Assembly (NCBI RefSeq): GCF_020400585.1
Contig: NZ_JAINVF010000033.1
Coordinates: 1-64,000 of the forward strand
Source of the DNA: Streptomyces sp. NK08204
GTDB taxonomy: Bacteria; Actinomycetota; Actinomycetes; Streptomycetales; Streptomycetaceae
Direction of reading: 5' to 3'
DNA: 64,000 bases
The notes under the pieces were generated by a model. That model ran no database searches. It saw only the letters and a program-made list of their open reading frames with translations, and was not told the origin of the DNA. The position numbers and the translations under genes are program-made. This document shows, piece after piece, positions 32,612 through 41,400 of this stretch (the first letter of the stretch is position 1; the number at the start of each line of letters is the position of its first letter).

Positions 32612-34912
32612 ATGGACTTCAACGCTCTGTTCCACGCCAACTTCAAACTGCTCGACGACGCTGTCACCGACTGGTCGACACTCGTGAAGCATCTGGCAGA
32701 CCTGAAGAAGGACGCCGAGGACGGCCTTCACAAGGCAGCGAACGCGGCCGACTGGGCCGGTGTGAACGCGCAGGTGTCCAAGGAGTTCATCGGCAAGACC
32801 GCCGGCGAGTTCTCCGACGCCCACACCGAGGCCACCACGATCCATAACATCCTCATGGACAGCCGCAACGAACTGAAGGAATACCACCAACAGTTGAAGG
32901 ACGCCGTCTCTCGTGGGCAGGACAAGAAGCTCACCGTGGTCGACACCGGTGACGGCGGCTTCACCGTCATGGGCAGCACCCGCCCCGACTGGGGTTCCGA
33001 CCCGGGCAGCGAGACGAGTGCGACCACTCAGAAGGACGTCGACGCCCTCCGAGACGAGATCCAGGGCATCCTCACCAAGGCCACCGAGAGTGACAACTCG
33101 GCCAAGACGGTTCTCATGGCGATCGTGGATCAGAGCACGCTGGGCTTCTCCGACGCCAGTTACAAGGACCGGGACACCGCTGCGGATGCCGTCAAGCAGG
33201 CTGACGAACTGGCGAAGCTTGCGAAGCAGGACCCCGACGATCTGTCGCTGGCGGAGTTCGACCGGCTCAACGCAGGCCTGAAGAAGTACCACGACGACCC
33301 GTTGTTCTCCGAGCGCTTCGCGACGGACCTCGGCCCGGAGAAGACGCTGTCGTTCTGGGCCGACGTGAGCGACTCAGCCGTCTCCCCCGACCTCGCCCGG
33401 GAGCGCCGCAAGCAGCTGGGCGAGCTGCAGAAGAACCTCAGCCTCACCCTCGCCACCGCAAGCCAGAGCGACACCGCCGGCATGTCCGAGTGGAAGCGGC
33501 ACATGATCGACCTGGGTGGCCAGCCGCTCCACGGCGCGCACGGCGGCATTCTCGGTGTCCAGGTCATGAGCAACCTGATGAGGGCCGGAGACTACGACGA
33601 CGACTTCCTGAAGCAGTACGGCAAGACCCTCATGGAGACCGAGCGGAGGTTCACGGACGACGGCAGGCACACGGCCTGGCAGCGGATGGGATTCAGCCCG
33701 TACCTCAACCATATGGGCGGCGACTCCGGCTTCGACCCCATGTCGGGCTTCCTCAAGGGTCTCTCGAACAGTCCCGATGCGGCGACCGAGTTCTTCAATG
33801 ACGACTTCCTCCCCAAGGACGGAGACAATGAGCACGCCGTCTCCAACTTCAAGTACCTCTTCGAGGACCGCCACTGGCCGCACGAGAGCAAGAGCGACTT
33901 GAGCCTCGGCGAAAGCCACGACGGCCGCGACAATCTGGGCGCAGCACTGGAAGCAGCCACGACTGGGCATCCCGCGGGTGAACTGCCGACTGATGACACA
34001 CCCGCGCACACTCCGGGGCAGAGCAAGCTGTTCGAGAACATCGTTTCGTCGATCTCTGACGATAACGAGCGCCTCACGGATCACAGTTACATGTCGGACA
34101 GTATGGGGCAGATCGCGTCTGAGTACCTGCCGGACATCGACCGTGCGACCACGGATGTGGACTCGCACCCAGGCAAGCACGACCCGGATGGCCAGGCCGC
34201 TTGGGAACGCATTCAGAAACTCTATCCCGTCCAAGGCTCTGCAGCCCAACTGGACCACCGCGAAGTGGCCCGGTTCCTCTTTGCTGTTGGCCAGGACCCG
34301 GACGGGTATGCGGCAGTCGAAGTGGGCCAGCAGAAGTACATGGGCCGGCTCATGGAACACCACCTGAACCCAGATCTGTCGGAAAGTCAGCGACCGAATC
34401 ACGACTTGGAACTCACCGTTCGGGACATTGCACGCCACTCTGGCCAAGTTTCAGGGACATTGGCTATGGGACGGAACGAAGCGGTCGCGGGCCCTGCCGA
34501 CGTCAAGGACAAGGACTTCGACCATTCGGTGGCGCAATGGAAGAACGTCCTGTCCGGAGGCATCGGCACCGGCGTAGGGGTCGGTACGTCGTTCATTGCG
34601 TCCCCAGCAGTCGGGGCCGGCATCGGTGGCGCTGCCGGAACCGCGACCAGTGTGGTCCTTGAGGAGCTTTTCAAGGACGCCGAGGGAAGCGCCAAGGACG
34701 AGGCCGGCGGCAAGATGGGTGAGAACTGGCAGAACGGCGCCGAGAACAATATGAAATACACCCGAAAGGCTGCCTTCACTGCAGCCAGGACCTACCAGCT
34801 CGCGAACCCCGGCGATGTTTCCACCTGGGCGGAAACATCCTCGTCTCAAGGATTCCAGGAGGCCGGCGGATACATGGAGCGGGTCGGGGCCGAACTCGTC
34901 ACGGACATCTGA
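32612..34912 (+). CDS. Large WXG-headed ESX substrate candidate, cassette 2
   Basis: 766 residues, homologous to 17526-19709 over most of its length. It shares the MDFNALFHANF opening, Trp48-Ala-Gly50, SDASYKDRDTAADAV and YHDDPLFSERFATDLG. The final third diverges more, but again holds a glycine-rich hydrophobic segment (about 648-682) before a polar C-terminus. AAAGGA lies 12 bases before the ATG. There is no signal peptide. I infer it is an ESX-exported protein whose variable C-terminus sets its activity. Confidence 0.85.
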   Translation: MDFNALFHANFKLLDDAVTDWSTLVKHLADLKKDAEDGLHKAANAADWAGVNAQVSKEFIGKTAGEFSDAHTEATTIHNILMDSRNELKEYHQQLKDAVSRGQDKKLTVVDTGDGGFTVMGSTRPDWGSDPGSETSATTQKDVDALRDEIQGILTKATESDNSAKTVLMAIVDQSTLGFSDASYKDRDTAADAVKQADELAKLAKQDPDDLSLAEFDRLNAGLKKYHDDPLFSERFATDLGPEKTLSFWADVSDSAVSPDLARERRKQLGELQKNLSLTLATASQSDTAGMSEWKRHMIDLGGQPLHGAHGGILGVQVMSNLMRAGDYDDDFLKQYGKTLMETERRFTDDGRHTAWQRMGFSPYLNHMGGDSGFDPMSGFLKGLSNSPDAATEFFNDDFLPKDGDNEHAVSNFKYLFEDRHWPHESKSDLSLGESHDGRDNLGAALEAATTGHPAGELPTDDTPAHTPGQSKLFENIVSSISDDNERLTDHSYMSDSMGQIASEYLPDIDRATTDVDSHPGKHDPDGQAAWERIQKLYPVQGSAAQLDHREVARFLFAVGQDPDGYAAVEVGQQKYMGRLMEHHLNPDLSESQRPNHDLELTVRDIARHSGQVSGTLAMGRNEAVAGPADVKDKDFDHSVAQWKNVLSGGIGTGVGVGTSFIASPAVGAGIGGAAGTATSVVLEELFKDAEGSAKDEAGGKMGENWQNGAENNMKYTRKAAFTAARTYQLANPGDVSTWAETSSSQGFQEAGGYMERVGAELVTDI

Positions 34913-34952
34913 CGGCCCAGAGCAGCCTGGCGCAAGGAAGGTAGATACTCTG

Positions 34953-35474
34953 ATGGTTCGACGAGCCTTGGCGACCACAGCGGTGCTTGGGATTTTCGGC
35001 ATGCTCGTAAGTTGCTCCGGGGGCCATGAGAAGAAGGCCTACAAGGTACCCACGGCTCTGTGTGGTGTATCGGTAGATCCGGATCTGGTGTCACCCTTTC
35101 TCCCCCCGGGAGACCAGATCAAGGTGTTGGACACGCGTCCGGTACCCACCAGAAAGCTCTGCCGGGTGGATGTCGATGGAAAATGGGCGATGATGGCCAA
35201 CCTGCAGTGGTGGTCAGAGGACGTTTCCATCACCATGGTGGCAGATGCCAATCCGCAACTGGGTCCGGCCGAAATCTCCACCAACGGTAACTTTTACTAC
35301 AGCGGGACGGGCGCTGTGGTGCGCGTCAAGGACTGCAAGAACCCCAGCCACACCAGGCAGATCCTTTACACCTCGCTGCGGGTCCATGACTCCCATCTCG
35401 GCGATGCGTCCACCATGAAGAAGTTGGCCACCGCCTACACCAAAGCTGTTGCAGACACCGATGAATGCGCGTAA
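34953..35474 (+). CDS. Lipoprotein, cassette 2
   Basis: 173 residues. A lipoprotein signal (ALATTAVLGIFGMLVSC) is followed by an exported domain with four further cysteines (ALCG, LCRV, DCKN, DECA). The ATG follows GGAAGG. It is 40 bases past the effector-like gene, in the slot held by the membrane-anchored protein in cassette 1. No family is recognised. It could be an immunity or surface partner (inference). Confidence 0.8.
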   Translation: MVRRALATTAVLGIFGMLVSCSGGHEKKAYKVPTALCGVSVDPDLVSPFLPPGDQIKVLDTRPVPTRKLCRVDVDGKWAMMANLQWWSEDVSITMVADANPQLGPAEISTNGNFYYSGTGAVVRVKDCKNPSHTRQILYTSLRVHDSHLGDASTMKKLATAYTKAVADTDECA

Positions 35475-35599
35475 GGGGCTTGCAGCCTTCAACTCTTGTA
35501 CGTCTCTCGACCTGCTCACCGAAGAACCTCGAACCAGCTCTAAGGTGACGTTGAGGCAGAAGGTGGCGTTCGCACCGAGGCCATGAGGGAGGCGGCGGG

Positions 35600-35918
35600 C
35601 CCGGCGGTCACGCCGTTCCAGGGGCCCAAGACTCTCCGTCTTCCTCGGCCTTGTCCCCCGATCGTCGGCGGGAATTCGTCAGCCCAGTCGGCCGTGTCAT
35701 CACCGTAGGCATCACCCAGTTCCGTGCTTCCGCCTGAGAAGAGAACGATCGCGGCCAGGCAGAAGAAGAGGATGCGGGCCGCGACGAAGCCGCGTCCGGG
35801 GTTCGGGGGCGGATGGGTTGATCGGCTCGCGCCAGGACCGTGCGCGGGCCACCGGGACGCAGGCCGCCGACAGGTGTGCCACGACCACGACGAAGCTGGT
35901 CACGGCCACTTTCGTCAT
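35600..35918 (-). pseudogene. Probable frameshifted small membrane-protein gene after mycP2
   Basis: The ATG at 35918 overlaps the mycosin stop by four bases (ATGA). It encodes MTKVAVTSFVVVVAHLSAAC, then SWREPINPSAPEP. After that the frame turns arginine-rich and stops at 35712. A neighbouring frame reads GFVAARILFFCLAAIVLFSG, a natural second transmembrane helix, and a third frame reads DKAEEDGESWAPGTA before a stop. One or two frameshifts in a two-helix membrane protein would explain this. The rest of 35475-35914 shows nothing else. Confidence 0.4.
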
Positions 35919-37171
35919 GCCCCGGCCCTCACCCTCAGCTTCCTGCGGCGCGCGTCCCGTACCGCCACCGCTCCCCCGCCGAGCCCCGCCACCAGGACCC
36001 CGGCGCCGATGGCGACGTACGTCGCGAGGCGGGCGTTGCGTTCCTGGGGGGTTTCGCCGAGGGTGAGTCTGGCTGCGGTGGGGGCCTCCGCGTGGGTGAG
36101 GCCGGCGTCGGGGTGGGGTGACTCGATCGGGTGATCGTCCTCTGTGAGGGCGCGGACCGGGTCCACCACGCCCCAGCCGACCCGGGGGTCATGGCCGGTG
36201 ATGGAGCGCTCGGCGGTCTGCTCAATCTGGGCCACGACCTCGGAGGCCGTCCAGGTGGGGTGCTTGGACCTGATCAGCGCGGCGACGGCGGCCACGTACG
36301 GGGCGGAGAAGCTCGTGCCGTTGTCCGAGCAGTGGCCGCCCTTGGGGACCGTCGAGATCATGTCGACGCCGGGGGCGGCCACGCCCACGAAGCTGCCGGA
36401 CTGGGAGAAGGCCGCGCGTTCGTTGTTGCGGTCGGAGGCGGCTACGGCCAGGACCCCCTTGTACGACGCCGGGTAGGTCTTCTTCATGTTGCCGCCCAGG
36501 CCGTCGTTGCCCGCCGAGGCGACGACGACGATGTTCTGCGCGAGCGCTTCGTTGATCGCGTTGTGCAGGTCGACGGCCGGAGCCACGGCGTTCGCGGTGT
36601 CCTGCGAGATGTTGATGACCTGGGCCTTGACCGTGATGGCGTGCCGGATGGCCCGGGCCAGGGTGATCGCGGTGCCGTGGCCTTCGGCGTCGTTCTGTTT
36701 GATCGGGATGATCCTGGCCTTGGGGGCAAGGCCGACGAAGCCGGTGCCCTTCATGGGGCGGGCGGCGATGATGCCGGCCACGCGGGTGCCGTGGCCCACG
36801 GTGTCGGTGGTGCCGTTGGACCTGCCGCGGTCGAGCTTGTTGCCCTTGCTGTCCTTGGGGGGCAGGTAGTTCGCGCCAAGGGTCGTCGATACGGCGTGCT
36901 TGAGCTGCCGGTTGGCCGTGTCGACACCGGTGTCGATCACGGCGACCTTCACGTTCTCGCCCTTCGACTGGCTCCACAGCTCGTCGAGGTTGACACGCTG
37001 GAGGGCCCAGGGCGTCCCGGCGTACTTGTGGTTCGTCCTGGAGAACGTGCACGTGTCGGACATCGGGTCGGCGGAGGCCGCCGGTGCCGACAGCAGGACG
37101 GCGGTCGTGGCCAGGGCCGCCGAGAGGGACGTACCGCGGCGGCGCCACGCGTGCGTGGATCGCGATGCCAT
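35915..37171 (-). CDS. Mycosin, subtilisin-like serine protease (copy 2)
   Basis: 418 residues with a twin-basic signal peptide, then catalytic Asp80 (AVIDTGVDT), His127 (VGHGTRVAG), Asn222 and Ser287 (NGTSFSAP). A C-terminal transmembrane helix (ATYVAIGAGVLVAGLGGGAVAV) and a basic tail complete the MycP layout. The open frame continues far upstream, antisense-style, through eccB. The true ATG at 37171 has GAGGGGG upstream and lies 11 bases after the eccB stop. The GTSFSAP signature is closer to canonical subtilisins than that of copy 1. Confidence 0.93.
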   Translation of the reverse strand: MASRSTHAWRRRGTSLSAALATTAVLLSAPAASADPMSDTCTFSRTNHKYAGTPWALQRVNLDELWSQSKGENVKVAVIDTGVDTANRQLKHAVSTTLGANYLPPKDSKGNKLDRGRSNGTTDTVGHGTRVAGIIAARPMKGTGFVGLAPKARIIPIKQNDAEGHGTAITLARAIRHAITVKAQVINISQDTANAVAPAVDLHNAINEALAQNIVVVASAGNDGLGGNMKKTYPASYKGVLAVAASDRNNERAAFSQSGSFVGVAAPGVDMISTVPKGGHCSDNGTSFSAPYVAAVAALIRSKHPTWTASEVVAQIEQTAERSITGHDPRVGWGVVDPVRALTEDDHPIESPHPDAGLTHAEAPTAARLTLGETPQERNARLATYVAIGAGVLVAGLGGGAVAVRDARRRKLRVRAGA

Positions 37172-37182
37172 CAGGGTCCCCC

Positions 37183-38721
37183 TCACGAGCCCTGCGGCTG
37201 CCGGGCCGCCGCCGTCGACAGGCGGGGGCCCGTCGGCAGGAACTCCGACCAGGCGGCGGGAATCGGGGCGGGGTCCACGCCGGCGTAGCCGAGGCGGGTC
37301 TGCGCCAGTTTGGCCTCCTGCTGGAGCTGCTTGCGCTGCTTGGTCGTGATGCCGATGCCGGCATCGTTGGTGGCGCTGTCGTCGTTGGACTGGAGGGCGT
37401 AGCGCAGGCCGGTGTCGGTGACCAGGAAGACCGGGCCCGCCTTGGTCTCCTTGCCCTGGAACTGGCGGTAGAGCTGGCCGGATCCCGCGGTGACGTACGC
37501 GCTGGAGGAACCGGTGGCCAAAACCGCGGGGAAGTCGGTGCCCGCCCAGGTGCTCAGGGTGGTGGCACCGTCCTTGGCGTCGACGTCGCGCAGGACGTTG
37601 CAGACGGTGTTGCGGCTGCCGTCGGCGGTGGAGGCCTCGTTGACCGCGCTGGGGGTTTCGGTGGGCCACTTGTGGTCGGTGGCGAAGGGCGCCTTCGGCT
37701 GGATGGCACCGGAGCTGACCTCCCGCGCGTGCCCGGCCTGGCCCAGCTTGACGAGGTCCTTGCTGGCCAGGAGCAACTGGGCGACGAAGTCGGAGACGTG
37801 TGCGACGCGGCCCTGCAGTACCACGTAGTGCTGCTCCTTGCCGTTGACCGGTGCTCGGAGCACCATGCCGACGCGGTTTGCGCTGCTGTCCAGCTGACCG
37901 GGGGCGTTCGCGGGGGCGCCGATGACGCCGGGGATCCGCGGGAAGCTGATCGGGGCGCCCGTGTGCAGGGTCGCCATCCACTCCTTGGTCACCTTCTGGG
38001 GCCGGCGGTCGTCGCCCACGAGGGTGCGCAGCATCAGGGGGTCCGTGGCGTCCACCTGGTACGCCCAGCCGCGGGCGTCCACGATGTACTGCTTCTGGTC
38101 CGACGGCGTGGTGACGTAGAGGAGTTCGCCGCCGTGCAGCTTCTGCTTGGCGCCCTCGGTCCGGCCGAGGTCGCGCTTGGCCAGGACGAACGCGGCCTTC
38201 TGGATGGAGCTGCCGCTGCCGCTGGGGCGTTCGCAGACGGCCCAGCGCTTCTCGGCGCCCGCCTCCTTGTCGGAGGGCAGCCGGTCGGGGGCGTACGGGA
38301 TGCCGATGGTGACGCCGTGGGGGATCTTGCCGTTGTCGAGGATCGACTCGTCGACGGTGACGACGTCGACACCGCCGCTGCTCTGGGTGTCGAGGACGAG
38401 TTTGGCGGACGCCATGTTGAGGACGGGGTGGAGTTGGGTCTTGTGGTGCGTCGTCAGCACCACGTACCTGGTCGTGGACTTGCTGGCGATGATCACTTTC
38501 TGTCCGGGTTCGTCCCAGCCCTCGGGGGCGGTCGGTTTGAACATGCCCCAGGCGCCGAAGGCCGCGAGGACGATCGCACCGACGATCGCACCGGGCACGA
38601 TCGCACGCAGCGGTCGCGGCGCTCCCTCGTCCGAGGCATCCGGAGACGACTGCACGAACGACGCGAGCATGCGGCGCTTCGCGAAGGTGTAGGCGTTGAG
38701 TTGGTCCCGCCGAGATGCCAT
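37183..38721 (-). CDS. eccB: Type VII secretion protein EccB
   Basis: The largely extracytoplasmic ESX component, 512 residues from the ATG. The family opening MASRRDQLNAYTFAKRR is followed by one transmembrane helix (about 38-61). The remainder is the Cys-bridged beta-rich outer domain with repeated KQYIVDARG/EQHYVVLQG/GPVFLVTDTG blocks. A start nine codons earlier is open but lacks the family sequence. It is cotranscribed with mycP copy 2 and divergent from eccE. Confidence 0.93.
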   Translation of the reverse strand: MASRRDQLNAYTFAKRRMLASFVQSSPDASDEGAPRPLRAIVPGAIVGAIVLAAFGAWGMFKPTAPEGWDEPGQKVIIASKSTTRYVVLTTHHKTQLHPVLNMASAKLVLDTQSSGGVDVVTVDESILDNGKIPHGVTIGIPYAPDRLPSDKEAGAEKRWAVCERPSGSGSSIQKAAFVLAKRDLGRTEGAKQKLHGGELLYVTTPSDQKQYIVDARGWAYQVDATDPLMLRTLVGDDRRPQKVTKEWMATLHTGAPISFPRIPGVIGAPANAPGQLDSSANRVGMVLRAPVNGKEQHYVVLQGRVAHVSDFVAQLLLASKDLVKLGQAGHAREVSSGAIQPKAPFATDHKWPTETPSAVNEASTADGSRNTVCNVLRDVDAKDGATTLSTWAGTDFPAVLATGSSSAYVTAGSGQLYRQFQGKETKAGPVFLVTDTGLRYALQSNDDSATNDAGIGITTKQRKQLQQEAKLAQTRLGYAGVDPAPIPAAWSEFLPTGPRLSTAAARQPQGS

Positions 38722-38915
38722 CTGTGCCCGTTTCTCCCCGTGTCTCACGCGGAGCGCGCCCGGGGACCACGCTCCCCCGCCCTCCGTTGTCGGACCCGGC
38801 CCCTACTATGCCTGGTACGGAGCGAGTCCGATGGAGCGGGTAGGGTACCTGGGCCCTCAAGGGCCTTGTTCCGTGGGCTGGTTCCCATGAGTTGTGAGCA
38901 AATCGGGGGGATGGA
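38722..38915. promoter_or_regulatory. Divergent eccB/eccE control region
   Basis: No gene here. TAGGGT at 38841-38846 (+) resembles a -10 element but has no clear -35. GGCCCT-CA-AGGGCC just downstream is a short palindrome. Confidence 0.3.
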
Positions 38916-38918
38916 GTG

Positions 38919-40256
38919 ATGGCTTCCGGAACGCGGACGCGAGCGCGTGGCCGGTCGGCGGCACGCGGTCGTACGGCCGGGTCCGCGCCGGCGCCGGACG
39001 CGGCGTCCAGGCAGCGCGGCGCGGCGACGCAGTCCGTCACGCCCGCCCTCAGCTCCCGGCCCGGCCAGGCCGGCTCGTTCCGTTTGCAACGGCTGGTGCT
39101 GGTGGAGCTGGCGCTCGCCGTGCTCCTCGTCGGCTGGGTCATCGGGACCCTGGCGCTGGTCCCGGCCGCAATCGTCGCCCTGACGCTGGTGCTGCTGGCC
39201 TTCGTGCGGCGGCGTGGACGCTCGGTGCCGGAGTGGCTCGGCACCGCGCGTGGCCTGCGGGCGCGCCGCAAGCGGGCCGCCGACACACCGATACCCGCGG
39301 GCACGGAGCCGGGCCTGGTCCCGGCGGTGGAGTGCGAGCCCGCCCTGCGTACCTACTCCTACGGCGTACGTGACCGGCGGCCGGTCGGCATCGTCGGGGA
39401 CGGGACGTTCGTCACCGCCGTGCTCCAGGTGGAGGCCGACGCGACCGCGCTGCGGGCCGAGCGGAGCCGGCAGCCGCTGCCGCTGGGCCTGGTGCGGGAC
39501 GCGCTGGAGGTGGACGGCATCCGGCTGGAGTCGGCGCAGATCGTGCTCCACACGCAGCCGGCGCCCGCGCTGCATCTGCCCCAGCAGTCCGTGGCCGTCT
39601 CCAACTACCTGCCGCTGCAGGAGCAGACGGGCGCCCCGGCGGTGCGCATCACCTGGATCGCACTGAAGCTCGACCCCGAGCTGTGCGCGGAGGCGGTGGC
39701 CGCACGCGGGGGCGGCCTGCTCGGCGCCCAGAAGTGCGTCGTGCGGACCGCGGACCATCTCGCGAGCCGTCTGACCGGCGCGGGCTTCCGCGCGCGCGTG
39801 CTGGACGAGGAGGAGCTGGTCGCCGCGCTCGCCACCTCCGCCTGTGCCAATCCGCTGGTCACCGCGGAGGCGGGCCGCAGCGAGACACGGGAGCGGCGGA
39901 CGGAGGAGTCCGGGCGGAGCTGGCGCTGCGACAACCGGCGGCACACGACGTACTGGGTCAGGCGATGGCCGCAACTGGGCGGCGGCCGGGGCGAGTCGCT
40001 GCCGCAGTTCGTCGCCCGGGTCACGGCGATACCGGCCCTGGCCACCACCTTCAGCCTCACCCTGGCGCAGGAGGAGCGGCAGGACGTCTCGCTGTGCGGG
40101 CATCTGCGGGTGACCGGACGCAGCGACGACGAGCTCGTCGCCGCACGCCGGGCGTTGGAGGCGGCGGCGCGCCAGGCCGGTGCCGGGCTCGCGCGGCTCG
40201 ACCGTGAGCAACTGCCCGGCATGCTGGCCACGCTGCCCCTCGGAGGTGCGCGGTGA
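38919..40256 (+). CDS. eccE: Type VII secretion protein EccE
   Basis: About 445 residues. A long basic N-terminus is followed by two transmembrane segments (about 58-98), then a soluble domain typical of EccE (RTYSYGVRDRRPVGIVGDG, FSLTLAQEERQDVSLCGHLR). GGGGGG lies eight bases before the ATG. GTG at 38916 is an alternative start. It stabilises the ESX membrane complex. Its stop overlaps the next gene by four bases (GTGA). Confidence 0.88.
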   Translation: MASGTRTRARGRSAARGRTAGSAPAPDAASRQRGAATQSVTPALSSRPGQAGSFRLQRLVLVELALAVLLVGWVIGTLALVPAAIVALTLVLLAFVRRRGRSVPEWLGTARGLRARRKRAADTPIPAGTEPGLVPAVECEPALRTYSYGVRDRRPVGIVGDGTFVTAVLQVEADATALRAERSRQPLPLGLVRDALEVDGIRLESAQIVLHTQPAPALHLPQQSVAVSNYLPLQEQTGAPAVRITWIALKLDPELCAEAVAARGGGLLGAQKCVVRTADHLASRLTGAGFRARVLDEEELVAALATSACANPLVTAEAGRSETRERRTEESGRSWRCDNRRHTTYWVRRWPQLGGGRGESLPQFVARVTAIPALATTFSLTLAQEERQDVSLCGHLRVTGRSDDELVAARRALEAAARQAGAGLARLDREQLPGMLATLPLGGAR

Positions 40257-41035
40257 CGACGATCCCGACCGTCCCTACGACGAACGCCCACTCCGCCGAT
40301 GCCCATTCCCCTGGTCTGCGGGGAGCGGTGGAACGGGTGCGGCGCGGCCTGGGGCTGATGGGCCCCCGGCACGGACGCCATTCGCTTCCCGCGCAGCAAC
40401 TGGAGTCGCTCGCCCTGCCCATCGGGGACGACGGCGTGGTGGCGGGCGTCGACGCCGAGGGCCAGCCGGCCGTCCTGGGCATCAACCGGCCCACGCCGTA
40501 CGACGTCGTACTGATCGGCGGTCTGTGGACCGCGCAGGTGCTGGCGCTGCGTACGGCGGCCACGGGCGCCCGGGTCGCCGTGGAGACGGGCCGGCCGCAG
40601 GCCTGGATGCAGATGGTGCACGCCATGGGCGGCGGGCAGAACGGCCTGTCGGTGTACGAGGTGGGCCGGGTGCCGCCGCAGGGCGCCTCGGCCGGAACGC
40701 CCGTGCTGGTGGTGCGGGACTGCGGTATGCGTCCGCCGCGCGGCCGGGTGGTGTCGGGACCGTGGCAGTCGGTGCTGACCCTGCTGCCGTATCTGAGTCC
40801 GGTCGCGCCCCGGCTGCTGCGGCAGGCGCGGCTCGCCGGTATCCAGCGGGTCTCACCGGACGAGTCCGCGGAACTCGGGCGCACGATGGGGCTGTCCCGG
40901 ACCGAGGTGGAGTCGCTGCCGGCGCTGCCCGACGGGGTCACGCTGTGGTGCACGGACCGAGACCGGCAGTACGTGCTGACCCAACCCACGGATGCCGAGA
41001 TCGGATTGCTGGGCACGCCTCGCCGGATGGACTGA
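40253..41035 (+). CDS. ESX-locus conserved protein, unknown function
   Basis: 260 residues, soluble, without signal or membrane segments. The sequence has a beta-rich core with VDAEGQPAVLGINRPTPYDV, WTAQVLALRTAATGARV and DGVTLWCTDRDRQYVLTQP. It is translationally coupled to eccE through a GTGA overlap, so it probably works with the membrane complex on the cytoplasmic side. No family function is known to me. Confidence 0.85.
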   Translation: MTTIPTVPTTNAHSADAHSPGLRGAVERVRRGLGLMGPRHGRHSLPAQQLESLALPIGDDGVVAGVDAEGQPAVLGINRPTPYDVVLIGGLWTAQVLALRTAATGARVAVETGRPQAWMQMVHAMGGGQNGLSVYEVGRVPPQGASAGTPVLVVRDCGMRPPRGRVVSGPWQSVLTLLPYLSPVAPRLLRQARLAGIQRVSPDESAELGRTMGLSRTEVESLPALPDGVTLWCTDRDRQYVLTQPTDAEIGLLGTPRRMD

Positions 41036-41295
41036 ACTGTCCTTCTCCGTTGCCTTTGTTCTCCGGTCGGGCGGGTTCGGTTTTTTTCCGCTTGTCTCTC
41101 ATTGCTCCCTGGTTCTGCCGGTGAACCCGTCGGCAACGCGGTAGGACTGCGGGGCAGTTCGACGTGCACTGTGACCGGTGGGTGCGTACGGGGAGGCGGG
41201 CGGACCTGCCGGGGTACGGCTCCGGATGATTAGGCTGGGATCGGGAGCGATGCCAGAACCCGTGAGCGGGCGTCGGTGTCCCTGGAGGAAGGCCG
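41036..41295 (+). promoter_or_regulatory. Leader region of the EspI-like gene
   Basis: 260 bases without a supported gene. A run of seven T (about 41080-41087) follows a G-rich stretch but no good stem. TAGGCT at 41231-41236 is a weak -10 candidate. Confidence 0.3.
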
Positions 41296-41400
41296 GTGAA
41301 TCCGGGCTGCCTCCGAACGACTACGGACGACTCGGAACGACACGACATGGTCGCCCCGGCACGGCATGAGGGTGCTCGACCACACCAGGAGGAACTGTGA
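41296..41400 (+). CDS. 34-residue leader ORF overlapping the EspI-like start
   Basis: The GTG at 41296 is preceded by GGAGG at seven bases. The frame ends in TGA at 41398-41400, overlapping the downstream GTG start (41397) by four bases. The peptide is polar (MNPGCLRTTTDDSERHD, then MVAPARHEGARPHQEEL). The strong ribosome site and the coupling overlap suggest it is translated and tunes the downstream gene. There is no homology evidence, so it could be fortuitous. Confidence 0.45.
   Translation: MNPGCLRTTTDDSERHDMVAPARHEGARPHQEEL

Noticed and set aside
35712..35918. Intact 68-residue lipoprotein
   Set aside because: The residues before Cys (S-A-A) do not fit a lipobox, and the tail is Arg-rich. 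A frameshifted membrane protein fits better.
37172..39304. Open frame extending mycosin copy 2 upstream to 39304
   Set aside because: This stretch is the other-frame reading of eccB and the divergent region. Arg/Pro-rich nonsense; the real start is ATG 37171 with GAGGGGG.
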